Positions 15,917 through 23,462 of a stretch of DNA of 36,442 nt are shown here, one piece after another. The DNA comes from Arthrobacter sp. PsM3 (lineage in GTDB: Bacteria; Actinomycetota; Actinomycetes; Actinomycetales; Micrococcaceae): assembly GCF_030433895.1 (NCBI RefSeq), contig NZ_JARUXE010000039.1, positions 1-36,442 of the forward strand, in the 5' to 3' direction. The stretch's first letter is position 1. Each line of letters opens with the position of its first letter. The notes below the pieces were generated by a model. The model saw only the letters and a program-made list of their open reading frames with translations. It was not told where the DNA came from and did not search any database. The position numbers and the translations under genes are program-made.

Positions 15917-18900
15917 TCGGTAACCTGCTTTCCCCGCGGGCACAGCGGGCAGACTTCGGGAAGGCGGCAGCCGTGGCCACCGTGGCCGCCCTTGGACGGA
16001 TCGTGGCGGGCCTCAAAGGTGTTCCCGGACATCACCCGGGCGGCGTCGCCCACCATGTCCAGGGCCCAGTTGTCCGCCGGGTCCAGCGGCGTCTGGGCCT
16101 GGATGCCCGGGCTCTTGGTGGTGGTGCCGAGCTGCGCGAGGACGGCCCCGCCGGGCAGCGGGGGCGGCCCGTCGTCGGGACCGGGGAACCCTCCGGCCAG
16201 CACCGCCGCCTGGTAGGCGCCCAGCTGGGGGTGCCTTGCAAGGTCGGCCTTGCCCGGCTGACGTTTGCCGGTTTTGAGGTCCACGACGACGAGCCGGCCC
16301 TCGGCGTCGATCTCCAGCCGGTCGACCTGGCCGCGCAGAACGGCCGGGCGGGCGGGCCAGGGGCCGCCGTCGATATCGCCGCCCGCGGCAGGGCCGGTGC
16401 TTCCGGCCGGGTCCACCACGTCCGGGAGTTTGACCTCAAAGTCCTGCTCGACGCCGACCAGGGACCGGCCTTCGCTGCGCATCACCAGCACGTACTGGGC
16501 GAGCTTGCGGACCATCGACTCGGCGCGCTGGAAGTCCAGTTTGCCCTCCCAGTTGTCCTTCATCCCAAGCGCCGGCCAGCGGCGGACGAGCTCGGCGAGG
16601 TATTCGCTGCCGGAGGCATCCGGAAGGTCCTGAGCGATGGCGTGGACGAGGGTGCCCAGGCTGCGGGCAAAGTCGGTGGCGGCCTCGCCGCCGGCCGCCT
16701 GGACAAACCAGTCCAGGGGCGATTTCTGCACCGTCTCCACCTTCGATGGCGAGACGTAAACGGTGCCGCCCGGCGGAACGACGGGCTCGTCCGTGGACAG
16801 CGGCGCAAGGCCCCACCAGCTCTCAGGGTGGGCGCCCGGCACTGGCGGTTCGGCGGCCGCCAGGGCACCCAGAACGGCACTGGCTTCCAGGGCTTCGGGG
16901 GCTCCGGCGTCGAGCTGGGCGTACTGGCGCAGCTCGGCCACGAGCGCCCGCAGCGTGAGCGGCCGCTCCACCGGGGTAAAACCGCGCCGCTCCCGGTCCG
17001 GGCCCAGCGGCGCCACGTAATCCAGGAACGAGGAGGGCTGTTCGTCCTCCGAGGACACGGCGGTGCAGATCAGCACCTGCTGGGCCCGCGACACCGCGGT
17101 GGAGAAGCTCCGCAGCTCGTCGTAGCGGATTTCGCGCAGCCGGCTGAGGGGATCGAGCTGCAGCGCGTATTCCACGCCGTGCTCGACGGCGTCCGCGAAC
17201 AGGGTGCTGCCGAGCAGTTCGCCGCGGAGCCTGGTGTTGGGCCACACCCCTTCCTGCAGCCCGGGGATAATGACCACGGGCCATTCCCGGCCGGCGGCGC
17301 TTGCCGGGGTCATGAGTTCCACGGCGTCCTCCAGCTGCGCCCGCGCGGCGAGGGTGTCCATCGGGAGTTCCTGGCTGAGCAGGTATTCAAGGAACTGCTC
17401 CGGTCCGGAACCGGGCAGCTGGTCCACAAAGCGCTCGGCGGTGTGGAAGAGGGCCATCATGGCATCGAGGTCCCGGTCCGCCCGGGCCCCGGCTGCTCCC
17501 CCGGCCAGCGCCGCCTCGGTCCAGCGCGAGGCGAGTCCGGTGGAGTTCCACAGTGCCCACAGCACCGTTTCGGCGTTGCCGCTTGGAGCCTGGGCGGCGT
17601 CCCGTCCGGCCTGGATCATCCGGGCGATCCTGCGTGCGGAGTGGCCCTCGATGCCGAGGGTCGCCAGTGCGCCCGGTTCGAGCAGGGCCTCGACGAGGAG
17701 CACGTCGCTGGTGCGGCCGCCGCCGCCCAGGAGCTCCTCCCGGCGCAGGGACTGGCGCAGGCGGCGAAGCTCGATCGCTGTGGCGCCGCCGATCCGCGAG
17801 GTCAGCAACGCCACCGCTGCCTCGGGGCCCAGCACGGCCGGGTCCAGGGCCACGGCGTAGGCGTCCAGCAAGGGCCGGACTGCGACCTCGTCACGGACGG
17901 CGGATTCGGCCACCGGGATCCGGACGGGGATGCCCTGGCCGGCGAGGTAACGCTGCAGCTGGCTGAGCTGGCCGCCGTTGCGCACGACCACGGCGATGTC
18001 GCCGAGTTCGCGGCCGTCGTTGAGCTGGGCTTCCAAGATCCGCTGGGCCACGTAGCGCAGTTCGTGCACCGGGGACGGCAGCAGGTGCGCCTCCACCGTT
18101 CCGTGGGAGGGGCCGGCAGCCCCGGTCTGTGCAGGGACGCGAGGCTGCGCCGGATCCCCGTCGCGGGTCGGCCGGTCCGGCCGCGCCTCCAGGTGGGGCT
18201 GTTCGAGCCGGCGCGCGGACTGGCCGCCGGCGCGGCGGGAGATCCGTCCGGCGACGGCGAGCCACGCCTCGGCGACCGCGGGGGTGTGGCGGTGGGCGGT
18301 CCAGAGCGGCCGCTCGAGGACGGTCCCGCCGGCGGGGGCGAGCAACTGCGGAAGCTCCGCCACGAGGTCCGGGCGGGCGCCGCGGAAGCCCTGCACCACG
18401 GTGTCCGGGGAGAAGGTGATGAGGGCCTCCTTGCCTGCGGCAATGTCCGCGAGCAGTTCGAACACGGCAGGGTTGGCTTCCTGCATGTCGTCCACCAGGA
18501 CCAGCTGGAGCCTGCTACGTTCGGCGGCCAGGAAGTCGGGTTCGTCCTGGAAAATCTGGCGGGCGGCCGTGATGATGCCGGCCGGGTCGAAGGATTCCGG
18601 CATGCGCAGGTCGAGCACGTCGCGGTACTCCGCGTACAGGCCGGCGGCGGCGACCCAGTCCGGCCGGTGGCAGCGCCGGGCGAGGACCACGAGGTCCTCG
18701 GCGGTCCGGCCGGATTCGATGATCCGGTCAAAGAGCTGGCGGACCTCCTGCCGGAATCCGCGGGTCTGCAGTGCCGCGCCCAAATCCTCCGGCCACGGCA
18801 GCTCAAGTCCGGGCTGGGCGTGGCCCTCGAGGAGTTCTTTGATGATCAGGTCCTGTTCCGGGCCGGACAGCAGTTTCGGCGGGCGCGGCAGCGGCAGGAT

Positions 18901-19287
18901 CCCTTCCGCCTTGGCACGCCGGATCAGGTCGAAAGCGTAGGACGCCCAGGTGCGGGCCGGCGTTGTGCTCAAGCTGCGGTCCAGCCGCGCGGTGAAGCGG
19001 TCCCGGAGCGAATCGGCGGCGAGGCGTCCGGGGGCAAGGATGAGCATCCGTTCCGGATCGAGGCCGTCCCGCTGCGCACGCCGGACGGCGGCCTCCACGA
19101 GAACGGTGGACTTGCCGGTGCCCGGCGCGCCGGGGATCAGGACCGGGCCGGAGCCATGCGGGACGTCGACGGCGGCGAGCTGGTCCGCGGAGAGCACGGG
19201 CACCGCACTGTGCAGCTTGCGGGGCGGCAGCAGGCGAAGTGCTGATGTGGGCGGGCGGGACTCGGGGTTCTTGCGGGGGATGCTCAC
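15913..19287 (-). CDS. adnA: AdnA-like helicase-nuclease subunit
   Basis: The 1124-aa protein has an N-terminal UvrD-like motor and a C-terminal RecB-type nuclease. Walker A is GAPGTGKS (53-60). Walker B reads VDDMQEA, not the usual DE(F/Y)QD. The nuclease has GTLVH, GQVDRLE (Asp989), VVDLKTGK (Asp1003, Lys1005) and QLGAYQ. The C terminus has three cysteines (1107, 1113, 1116) spaced as in RecB-family iron-sulfur nucleases, but the place where a fourth would be expected reads KSPLDWF. The start is GTG (19285-19287), overlapping the ATL stop as GTGA. The stop overlaps adnB as ATGA. In mycobacterial AdnAB, from memory, AdnB is the main motor, which fits the degenerate AdnA motif. Confidence 0.9.
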   Translation of the reverse strand: MSIPRKNPESRPPTSALRLLPPRKLHSAVPVLSADQLAAVDVPHGSGPVLIPGAPGTGKSTVLVEAAVRRAQRDGLDPERMLILAPGRLAADSLRDRFTARLDRSLSTTPARTWASYAFDLIRRAKAEGILPLPRPPKLLSGPEQDLIIKELLEGHAQPGLELPWPEDLGAALQTRGFRQEVRQLFDRIIESGRTAEDLVVLARRCHRPDWVAAAGLYAEYRDVLDLRMPESFDPAGIITAARQIFQDEPDFLAAERSRLQLVLVDDMQEANPAVFELLADIAAGKEALITFSPDTVVQGFRGARPDLVAELPQLLAPAGGTVLERPLWTAHRHTPAVAEAWLAVAGRISRRAGGQSARRLEQPHLEARPDRPTRDGDPAQPRVPAQTGAAGPSHGTVEAHLLPSPVHELRYVAQRILEAQLNDGRELGDIAVVVRNGGQLSQLQRYLAGQGIPVRIPVAESAVRDEVAVRPLLDAYAVALDPAVLGPEAAVALLTSRIGGATAIELRRLRQSLRREELLGGGGRTSDVLLVEALLEPGALATLGIEGHSARRIARMIQAGRDAAQAPSGNAETVLWALWNSTGLASRWTEAALAGGAAGARADRDLDAMMALFHTAERFVDQLPGSGPEQFLEYLLSQELPMDTLAARAQLEDAVELMTPASAAGREWPVVIIPGLQEGVWPNTRLRGELLGSTLFADAVEHGVEYALQLDPLSRLREIRYDELRSFSTAVSRAQQVLICTAVSSEDEQPSSFLDYVAPLGPDRERRGFTPVERPLTLRALVAELRQYAQLDAGAPEALEASAVLGALAAAEPPVPGAHPESWWGLAPLSTDEPVVPPGGTVYVSPSKVETVQKSPLDWFVQAAGGEAATDFARSLGTLVHAIAQDLPDASGSEYLAELVRRWPALGMKDNWEGKLDFQRAESMVRKLAQYVLVMRSEGRSLVGVEQDFEVKLPDVVDPAGSTGPAAGGDIDGGPWPARPAVLRGQVDRLEIDAEGRLVVVDLKTGKRQPGKADLARHPQLGAYQAAVLAGGFPGPDDGPPPLPGGAVLAQLGTTTKSPGIQAQTPLDPADNWALDMVGDAARVMSGNTFEARHDPSKGGHGGHGCRLPEVCPLCPRGKQVTE

Positions 19288-19700
19288 ACAGTCATTTCAT
19301 CATCGGGGGCCGACAGTTTGCGCACGGAGCGTTCCAGCCGCTCGGCAACGGCGTCGATCGCATCGAACTCGCCGTCGTTTGGTGCCCAGCGGGCGGCCGT
19401 CAGGTCCACACGCCACCGCCCCTCGCCGGTGCGGAGGTATTCGGCATGACTTCCCAGCAGCGGGGTTCCTTCCAGGATGTACAGGGCCAGGGCCTCACGC
19501 TCGTGCCCGGGAGGCGCGTCACCATTGGCCTTGAGGACCCGCCACCAGGGCACTGCGCTGCCATGGTGGCTCATCACGGAACCAACCTGCCGGGCACCGC
19601 CGGAGCCGAGGAGTTCGGCAACGTCGCCGTACGCCACGGCGGTGCCTGCGGGGATCAATGCCACCACGTCCAGCACTGCTTCCACATACTCCATCCGCAT
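19284..19700 (-). CDS. Alkyltransferase-like (ATL) DNA-binding protein, MGMT family
   Basis: The 138-aa protein matches the DNA-binding domain of O6-alkylguanine-DNA alkyltransferases (PAGTAVAYGDVAELLG, ARQVGSVM). The active-site PCHR is PWWR here (VPWWRVLKANG), so the acceptor cysteine is absent. ATLs flag O6-alkylguanine for other repair systems rather than repairing it. The start ATG 19700 is six bases behind TAGGCT (leaderless). A second ATG two codons in is possible. The stop TGA overlaps the GTG of adnA, so ATL, adnA and adnB form one coupled operon. The last ~45 residues are not part of the MGMT fold and may be a lineage-specific extension. Confidence 0.88.
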   Translation of the reverse strand: MRMEYVEAVLDVVALIPAGTAVAYGDVAELLGSGGARQVGSVMSHHGSAVPWWRVLKANGDAPPGHEREALALYILEGTPLLGSHAEYLRTGEGRWRVDLTAARWAPNDGEFDAIDAVAERLERSVRKLSAPDDEMTV

Positions 19701-19706
19701 GGCACA

Positions 19707-19712
19707 AGCCTA
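19707..19712 (-). promoter_or_regulatory. -10 box, leaderless start of the ATL-adnA-adnB operon
   Basis: TAGGCT on the minus strand, six bases, then ATG 19700. This is the only visible promoter for the three overlapping genes. Confidence 0.55.
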
Positions 19713-19826
19713 GCGGCCGGCTCCGATTCGGGCCGCCGGCGGCGTTGCCCGGCCGCGCTGCGGCGCGTCCGGCGCCACGCCGGGCCCGGCCGCGGGCGGT
19801 GGCGTCTTACCGTCGGTGGCAGCAGG

Positions 19827-19832
19827 TAGCGT
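19827..19832 (+). promoter_or_regulatory. -10 box, leaderless start of the exonuclease gene
   Basis: TAGCGT, six bases (TGAAGC), then ATG 19839. It is divergent from the ATL promoter across about 115 bases with no other feature. Confidence 0.55.
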
Positions 19833-19838
19833 TGAAGC

Positions 19839-20549
19839 ATGAGCACTTGGAACACCCTCCCCCGCGCAGCCTTCGACCTTGAAACCACCGGCAGGAACTC
19901 CCGTGCCGCGCGGATCGTCACGGCGTCCATCACCGTGGTGGACGCCGAGGGCGGGGTCATCAAGGAACACGAATGGCTCGCCGATCCGGGCGTCGAAATT
20001 CCCACGGAGGCCAGCGACATCCATGGCGTCACGACTGAGCGGGCCCGCAGCGAAGGCCGCCCTGCCGCGGAGGTGACGCGGGAGGTCGCCGCGGTGCTCC
20101 AGGAGCTCTTCGACACCGGCGTTCCGGTCATCGCGTTCAACGCCAGCTACGACTTCACCGTCCTCGCGGCCGAGTCGGCCCGGTACGGCGTGCCGCAGCT
20201 GAGCCGCTTCCCGGTGCTGGATCCGTACATCATGAACAAACAGGTGGACCGGTACCGCAAGGGCAAGCGCACCCTCACCGCCCTCTGCGAGGAATACGGC
20301 GTGGACCTCGACAACGCCCACACCTCGGCGGCGGACGCCCTGGCCACCTCGCGCATGCTCGACGCCATGGCAGGGAAGTTCCCGAAGCTTCGGATGCCGG
20401 CCAGCCACCTGCACCAGCTGCAGATCGAATGGGCCTCGGCCCAGGCCTCCGATTTCCAGAGTTACCTGCGCAAGACCAAGCCAGCTGCCGTGATTGAAGG
20501 CGACTGGCCGGTCCTGCCGCCCGAGGACGCCAGCCGCGGCGACTTCTAG
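19839..20549 (+). CDS. DnaQ-like DEDDh 3'-5' exonuclease
   Basis: The 236-aa protein has the five DEDDh residues: Asp13 and Glu15 in FDLETTG, Asp105 in NASYDFT, and His161 and Asp166 in HTSAADA. It resembles the stand-alone epsilon-like exonucleases annotated as DNA polymerase III subunit epsilon homologues. It lacks any polymerase or BRCT partner domain. It probably trims 3' DNA (or RNA) ends. It is divergent from the ATL-adnA-adnB operon, which suggests a repair role by context. Its start is supported by the leaderless promoter; there is no ribosome site. Confidence 0.9.
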   Translation: MSTWNTLPRAAFDLETTGRNSRAARIVTASITVVDAEGGVIKEHEWLADPGVEIPTEASDIHGVTTERARSEGRPAAEVTREVAAVLQELFDTGVPVIAFNASYDFTVLAAESARYGVPQLSRFPVLDPYIMNKQVDRYRKGKRTLTALCEEYGVDLDNAHTSAADALATSRMLDAMAGKFPKLRMPASHLHQLQIEWASAQASDFQSYLRKTKPAAVIEGDWPVLPPEDASRGDF

Positions 20550-20918
20550 GCCGCCGGGACTTCTTAAAACGAAACTTAGGCAACAGGACGCCGGGGAATA
20601 GACCTCCGGGAGCCGCATTTCCAGCGATTGCGACGGAACTCACACTGCAAGGGCAGCCCGGCGGCCCCGACTGCCCCAGCCATTCGTTCCGTTGCGCCCG
20701 GGCTCGGCTACTCAGATACCGGCCTGCGCGCTGCACGCGTGGAACAAATTCGATCCCGGCACGTCCAGCCGTGCACTAATTCGATTTGAAACACCCGCAG
20801 GGACAGGTGACACAATAATATTTTGCGGCTTGCCTGCCCCCCGGGGCGCCCAAGCCCTGAGGCGGGGCACGATGTTCTCCCCCGCGACCCACGAACTTCC
20901 GACGAAAGTGTTTGCGCG
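20550..20918 (+). other. Intergenic region upstream of the amino-acid ABC operon
   Basis: No gene is seen in these 369 bases. AATTCGAT occurs twice as a direct repeat (20747-20754, 20778-20785), 31 bases apart, just before a TTGAAA -35-like hexamer (20786-20791) and an A/T-rich stretch with CACAAT (20811-20816) that could be the -10 at a long 19-base spacing. A leader of about 95 bases with GC-rich inverted repeats (around 20830-20880) follows. Operator and promoter readings are tentative. No riboswitch was recognised. Confidence 0.35.
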
Positions 20919-21854
20919 ATGAAATCCAAAGCCTTGAAGTGGCTGACTACTGTTCCTGTGGCGATCGCCATTGCCGTCTCCCTGGCCGCCTGCGGCGGCG
21001 GTTCAGCGCAATCGTCCGCGTCCGCCACCGATGCCCTCGCCGGCAGCGACCAGACCTCGCTGGACAAGTACACGACCAAGGACGTCACCCCCTTGGACAA
21101 GATCGACAAGTCCAAGCTTGGCCTGCTGAGCGACGGCACCCTCACCGTCGGAACCCTCTCGGACGCCCCGCCGAACATTTTCATCGACCCGTCGGGCAAG
21201 TTCACCGGCTACGACAATGAACTCCTGCGCGCCATCGCGGACAAGCTGGGCCTCAAGGTTGAGTTCAAATCGACCGGCTTCGCTTCCCTGCTCTCCCAGG
21301 TCCAGAACAAGCAGTTCGACCTGGGATCTTCCTCGATCTCCACCACGGACGCCCGCCGCAAGACCGTGGGATTCACCAACGGCTATGACTTCGGCTTCAT
21401 GGCGGTTGTCGCCAAGAAGGACGACAAGATCAAGGGCTTCAAGGACCTGACCAAGGACACCCGCATCGCGGTCGTCCAGGGCACCGTGCAGGACGACTAC
21501 GTCACCAACACGCTGCAGATCGAGCCTGTCCGCTTTGAGGACTACAACACGGCCTACGCGAACCTGAAGAACGGCCAGGTCGACGCCTGGGTCGCTCCGT
21601 CCCAGCAGGCCACCGGCCAGGTCAAGGAAGGCGACGGCACGGTCATCGCCGAGTCCGTTGTCAACACCCAGAACTTCACCGCCTACGCCGTCAACAAGGA
21701 AAACCAGCCGCTCATTGACGCGCTGAACTCCGGCCTGGACGCCGTAATTGCCGACGGCACCTGGTCCAAGCTGACCAAGGAATGGTACCCGGACCGCGAA
21801 ACCCCGGCCACGTGGTCCCCGGGTTCCAAGGCTGTCACCGTCCCGAAGTCCTAG
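20919..21854 (+). CDS. Amino-acid ABC transporter substrate-binding lipoprotein (family 3)
   Basis: The 311-aa lipoprotein starts MKSKALKWL, with a hydrophobic h-region and lipobox LAAC (Cys25). After a Ser/Ala/Thr linker comes a family-3 solute-binding domain (GTLTVGTLSDAPPNIF, then GYDNELLRAIADKLGL and later GTVQDDYV). It captures a polar amino acid for import; the substrate cannot be named from sequence. ATG 20919 was chosen because the signal peptide begins there; the in-frame extension to 20823 does not look like a leader. A weak GAAAG lies 10 bases upstream. The permease gene begins three bases after the stop. Confidence 0.92.
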   Translation: MKSKALKWLTTVPVAIAIAVSLAACGGGSAQSSASATDALAGSDQTSLDKYTTKDVTPLDKIDKSKLGLLSDGTLTVGTLSDAPPNIFIDPSGKFTGYDNELLRAIADKLGLKVEFKSTGFASLLSQVQNKQFDLGSSSISTTDARRKTVGFTNGYDFGFMAVVAKKDDKIKGFKDLTKDTRIAVVQGTVQDDYVTNTLQIEPVRFEDYNTAYANLKNGQVDAWVAPSQQATGQVKEGDGTVIAESVVNTQNFTAYAVNKENQPLIDALNSGLDAVIADGTWSKLTKEWYPDRETPATWSPGSKAVTVPKS

Positions 21855-21857
21855 TCC

Positions 21858-22622
21858 ATGGATGCACTCGATCAACTCGCAAAGACCTTCTTTGACTGGG
21901 AGGCGATGGCAGCTGTCATCCCGAACATGCTCAAGGTCGGCCTGCCCAATACGCTGATCCTTGCGGTCTCCTCGGGCGTGCTCGGGTGCATCCTGGGCAT
22001 GGTCCTGGCCATCATGGGCACGTCCCGCAGCACTCCGCTGCGGGTGCTGTCCAGGATCTACACGGATATTTTCCGCGGCGTCCCCGCTATCGTCGTCATC
22101 CTGCTCATCGGGATCGGCCTTGGACCCGTGATCCGGCAACTGACCGGATCCACGAACCCGTTTCCGCTGGGCATCCTGGCGCTGACGCTGATGGCGTCGG
22201 CGTACATCGGGGAGATCTTCCGGTCAGGCATCCAAAGCGTGGAAAAGGGACAGCTCGAGGCCTCCCGGGCGCTGGGCTTCAGCTACAACTCCTCCATGCG
22301 CCTCGTGGTGATCCCGCAGGGCATCCGCCGGGTGCTCCCGGCCCTGGTCAACCAGTTCATCTCGCTGATCAAGGACTCATCCCTGATCTACCTGCTGGGC
22401 CTGCTCGCCAGCCAGCGGGAGATCTTCCGCATCGGCAACGATGCTGCCGCCAACACGGGAAACCTCTCCCCGCTGATCGCTGCCGCCGCAATGTACCTCG
22501 TGCTGACGGTCCCCCTCACGCACCTGGTCAACTACATCGACAACCGCCTGCGTACCGGCCGTCCGGAGAAGAAGCAGCCGGACGACGCCGCAGCCCTGAT
22601 CGGGAAGGGAGCCCAGCCATGA
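21858..22622 (+). CDS. Amino-acid ABC transporter permease
   Basis: The 254-aa membrane protein is of the HisM/GlnP type, with about five hydrophobic segments. The cytoplasmic EAA loop that contacts the ATPase reads EASRALGFSY...IPQGIRRVLP. A single permease suggests a homodimeric pore. It lies three bases after the binding-protein gene and overlaps the ATPase gene by ATGA, so the three genes form one operon. Confidence 0.93.
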   Translation: MDALDQLAKTFFDWEAMAAVIPNMLKVGLPNTLILAVSSGVLGCILGMVLAIMGTSRSTPLRVLSRIYTDIFRGVPAIVVILLIGIGLGPVIRQLTGSTNPFPLGILALTLMASAYIGEIFRSGIQSVEKGQLEASRALGFSYNSSMRLVVIPQGIRRVLPALVNQFISLIKDSSLIYLLGLLASQREIFRIGNDAAANTGNLSPLIAAAAMYLVLTVPLTHLVNYIDNRLRTGRPEKKQPDDAAALIGKGAQP

Positions 22623-23356
22623 GCGAATTCGCCTCCGGCTCGCTGACCGGCAAGAACCTGCACCTGTCCTTCGGCACCAACCACGTCCTCCGCGGCATCG
22701 ACCTCCACGTCGAGAAGGGCACCACCGCCTCGGTGATCGGTCCCTCCGGCTCCGGCAAGTCCACGCTGTTGCGCGTGATGAACCGCCTGATCGAACCGGA
22801 CCAGGGCGACATCCTGCTGGATGGCCGCTCGGTCCTGAAAGACAACCCGGATGAGCTGCGCCAGCGTATCGGCATGGTGTTCCAGCAGTTCAACCTGTTC
22901 CCGCACAAGACCGTGGTGGACAACGTCTCCCTCGCGCTGCGCAAGCTGCGCAAACTCCCGGCCGAGCAGGCCCGGGCCGAAGCCCTGGAGCAGCTCGACC
23001 TCGTCGGGCTCAAGCACAAGGCGGACGTCCGTCCGGCCAACCTGTCCGGCGGGCAGCAGCAGCGCGTGGCGATTGCGCGGGCGCTGGCCATGAAGCCGGA
23101 AGTGATGTTCTTCGACGAGGCCACCTCGGCCCTCGACCCGGAGCTCGTCAAGGGTGTCCTGGCGCTGATGGCCGACCTCGCCAAGGGCGGCATGACCATG
23201 GTGGTGGTGACGCACGAGATGGGCTTCTCCCGCAACGTCTCGGACACCGTGACCTTTATGGACGCCGGAGTCGTCGTGGAGTCCGGTCCGCCGGAACAGC
23301 TCTTCACAAATCCGCAGACGGAAAGGCTCCAGGGCTTCCTCTCGGACGTCCTCTAG
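22619..23356 (+). CDS. Amino-acid ABC transporter ATP-binding protein
   Basis: The 245-aa ATPase has Walker A GPSGSGKST, Q-loop FQQFNLFPH, signature LSGGQQQR, Walker B VMFFDEATSALDP and the H-loop THEM, all intact. It belongs to the GlnQ/HisP polar amino-acid group and powers import through the upstream permease. It is the last gene of the operon and is followed within 20 bases by a strong hairpin. Confidence 0.95.
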   Translation: MSEFASGSLTGKNLHLSFGTNHVLRGIDLHVEKGTTASVIGPSGSGKSTLLRVMNRLIEPDQGDILLDGRSVLKDNPDELRQRIGMVFQQFNLFPHKTVVDNVSLALRKLRKLPAEQARAEALEQLDLVGLKHKADVRPANLSGGQQQRVAIARALAMKPEVMFFDEATSALDPELVKGVLALMADLAKGGMTMVVVTHEMGFSRNVSDTVTFMDAGVVVESGPPEQLFTNPQTERLQGFLSDVL

Positions 23357-23375
23357 TCCGCAGACCTGCAACTTA

Positions 23376-23417
23376 AAACACTTGGGGCACCCGCCGCGGC
23401 GGGTGCCCCAAGTGTTT
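23376..23417. terminator. Bidirectional terminator between the ABC operon and hemL
   Basis: A perfect 20-bp stem (23376-23395 with 23398-23417, 2-base turn) lies between the convergent ATPase and hemL genes. On the minus strand it runs into TTTTAAG, on the plus strand into TTTAA. It likely ends both operons. Confidence 0.85.
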
Positions 23418-23462
23418 AACCACGACGGCGGAACGGCCGCCGTGTTGTTGCCGTGTCCGGCG

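Noticed and set aside
15898..19245. Very long plus-strand open frame (1115 codons) opposite adnA
   Set aside because: The minus strand encodes clear helicase and nuclease motifs. The opposite frame is low-complexity Gly/Arg/Val-rich without any domain, as expected for the antisense of a high-GC gene.
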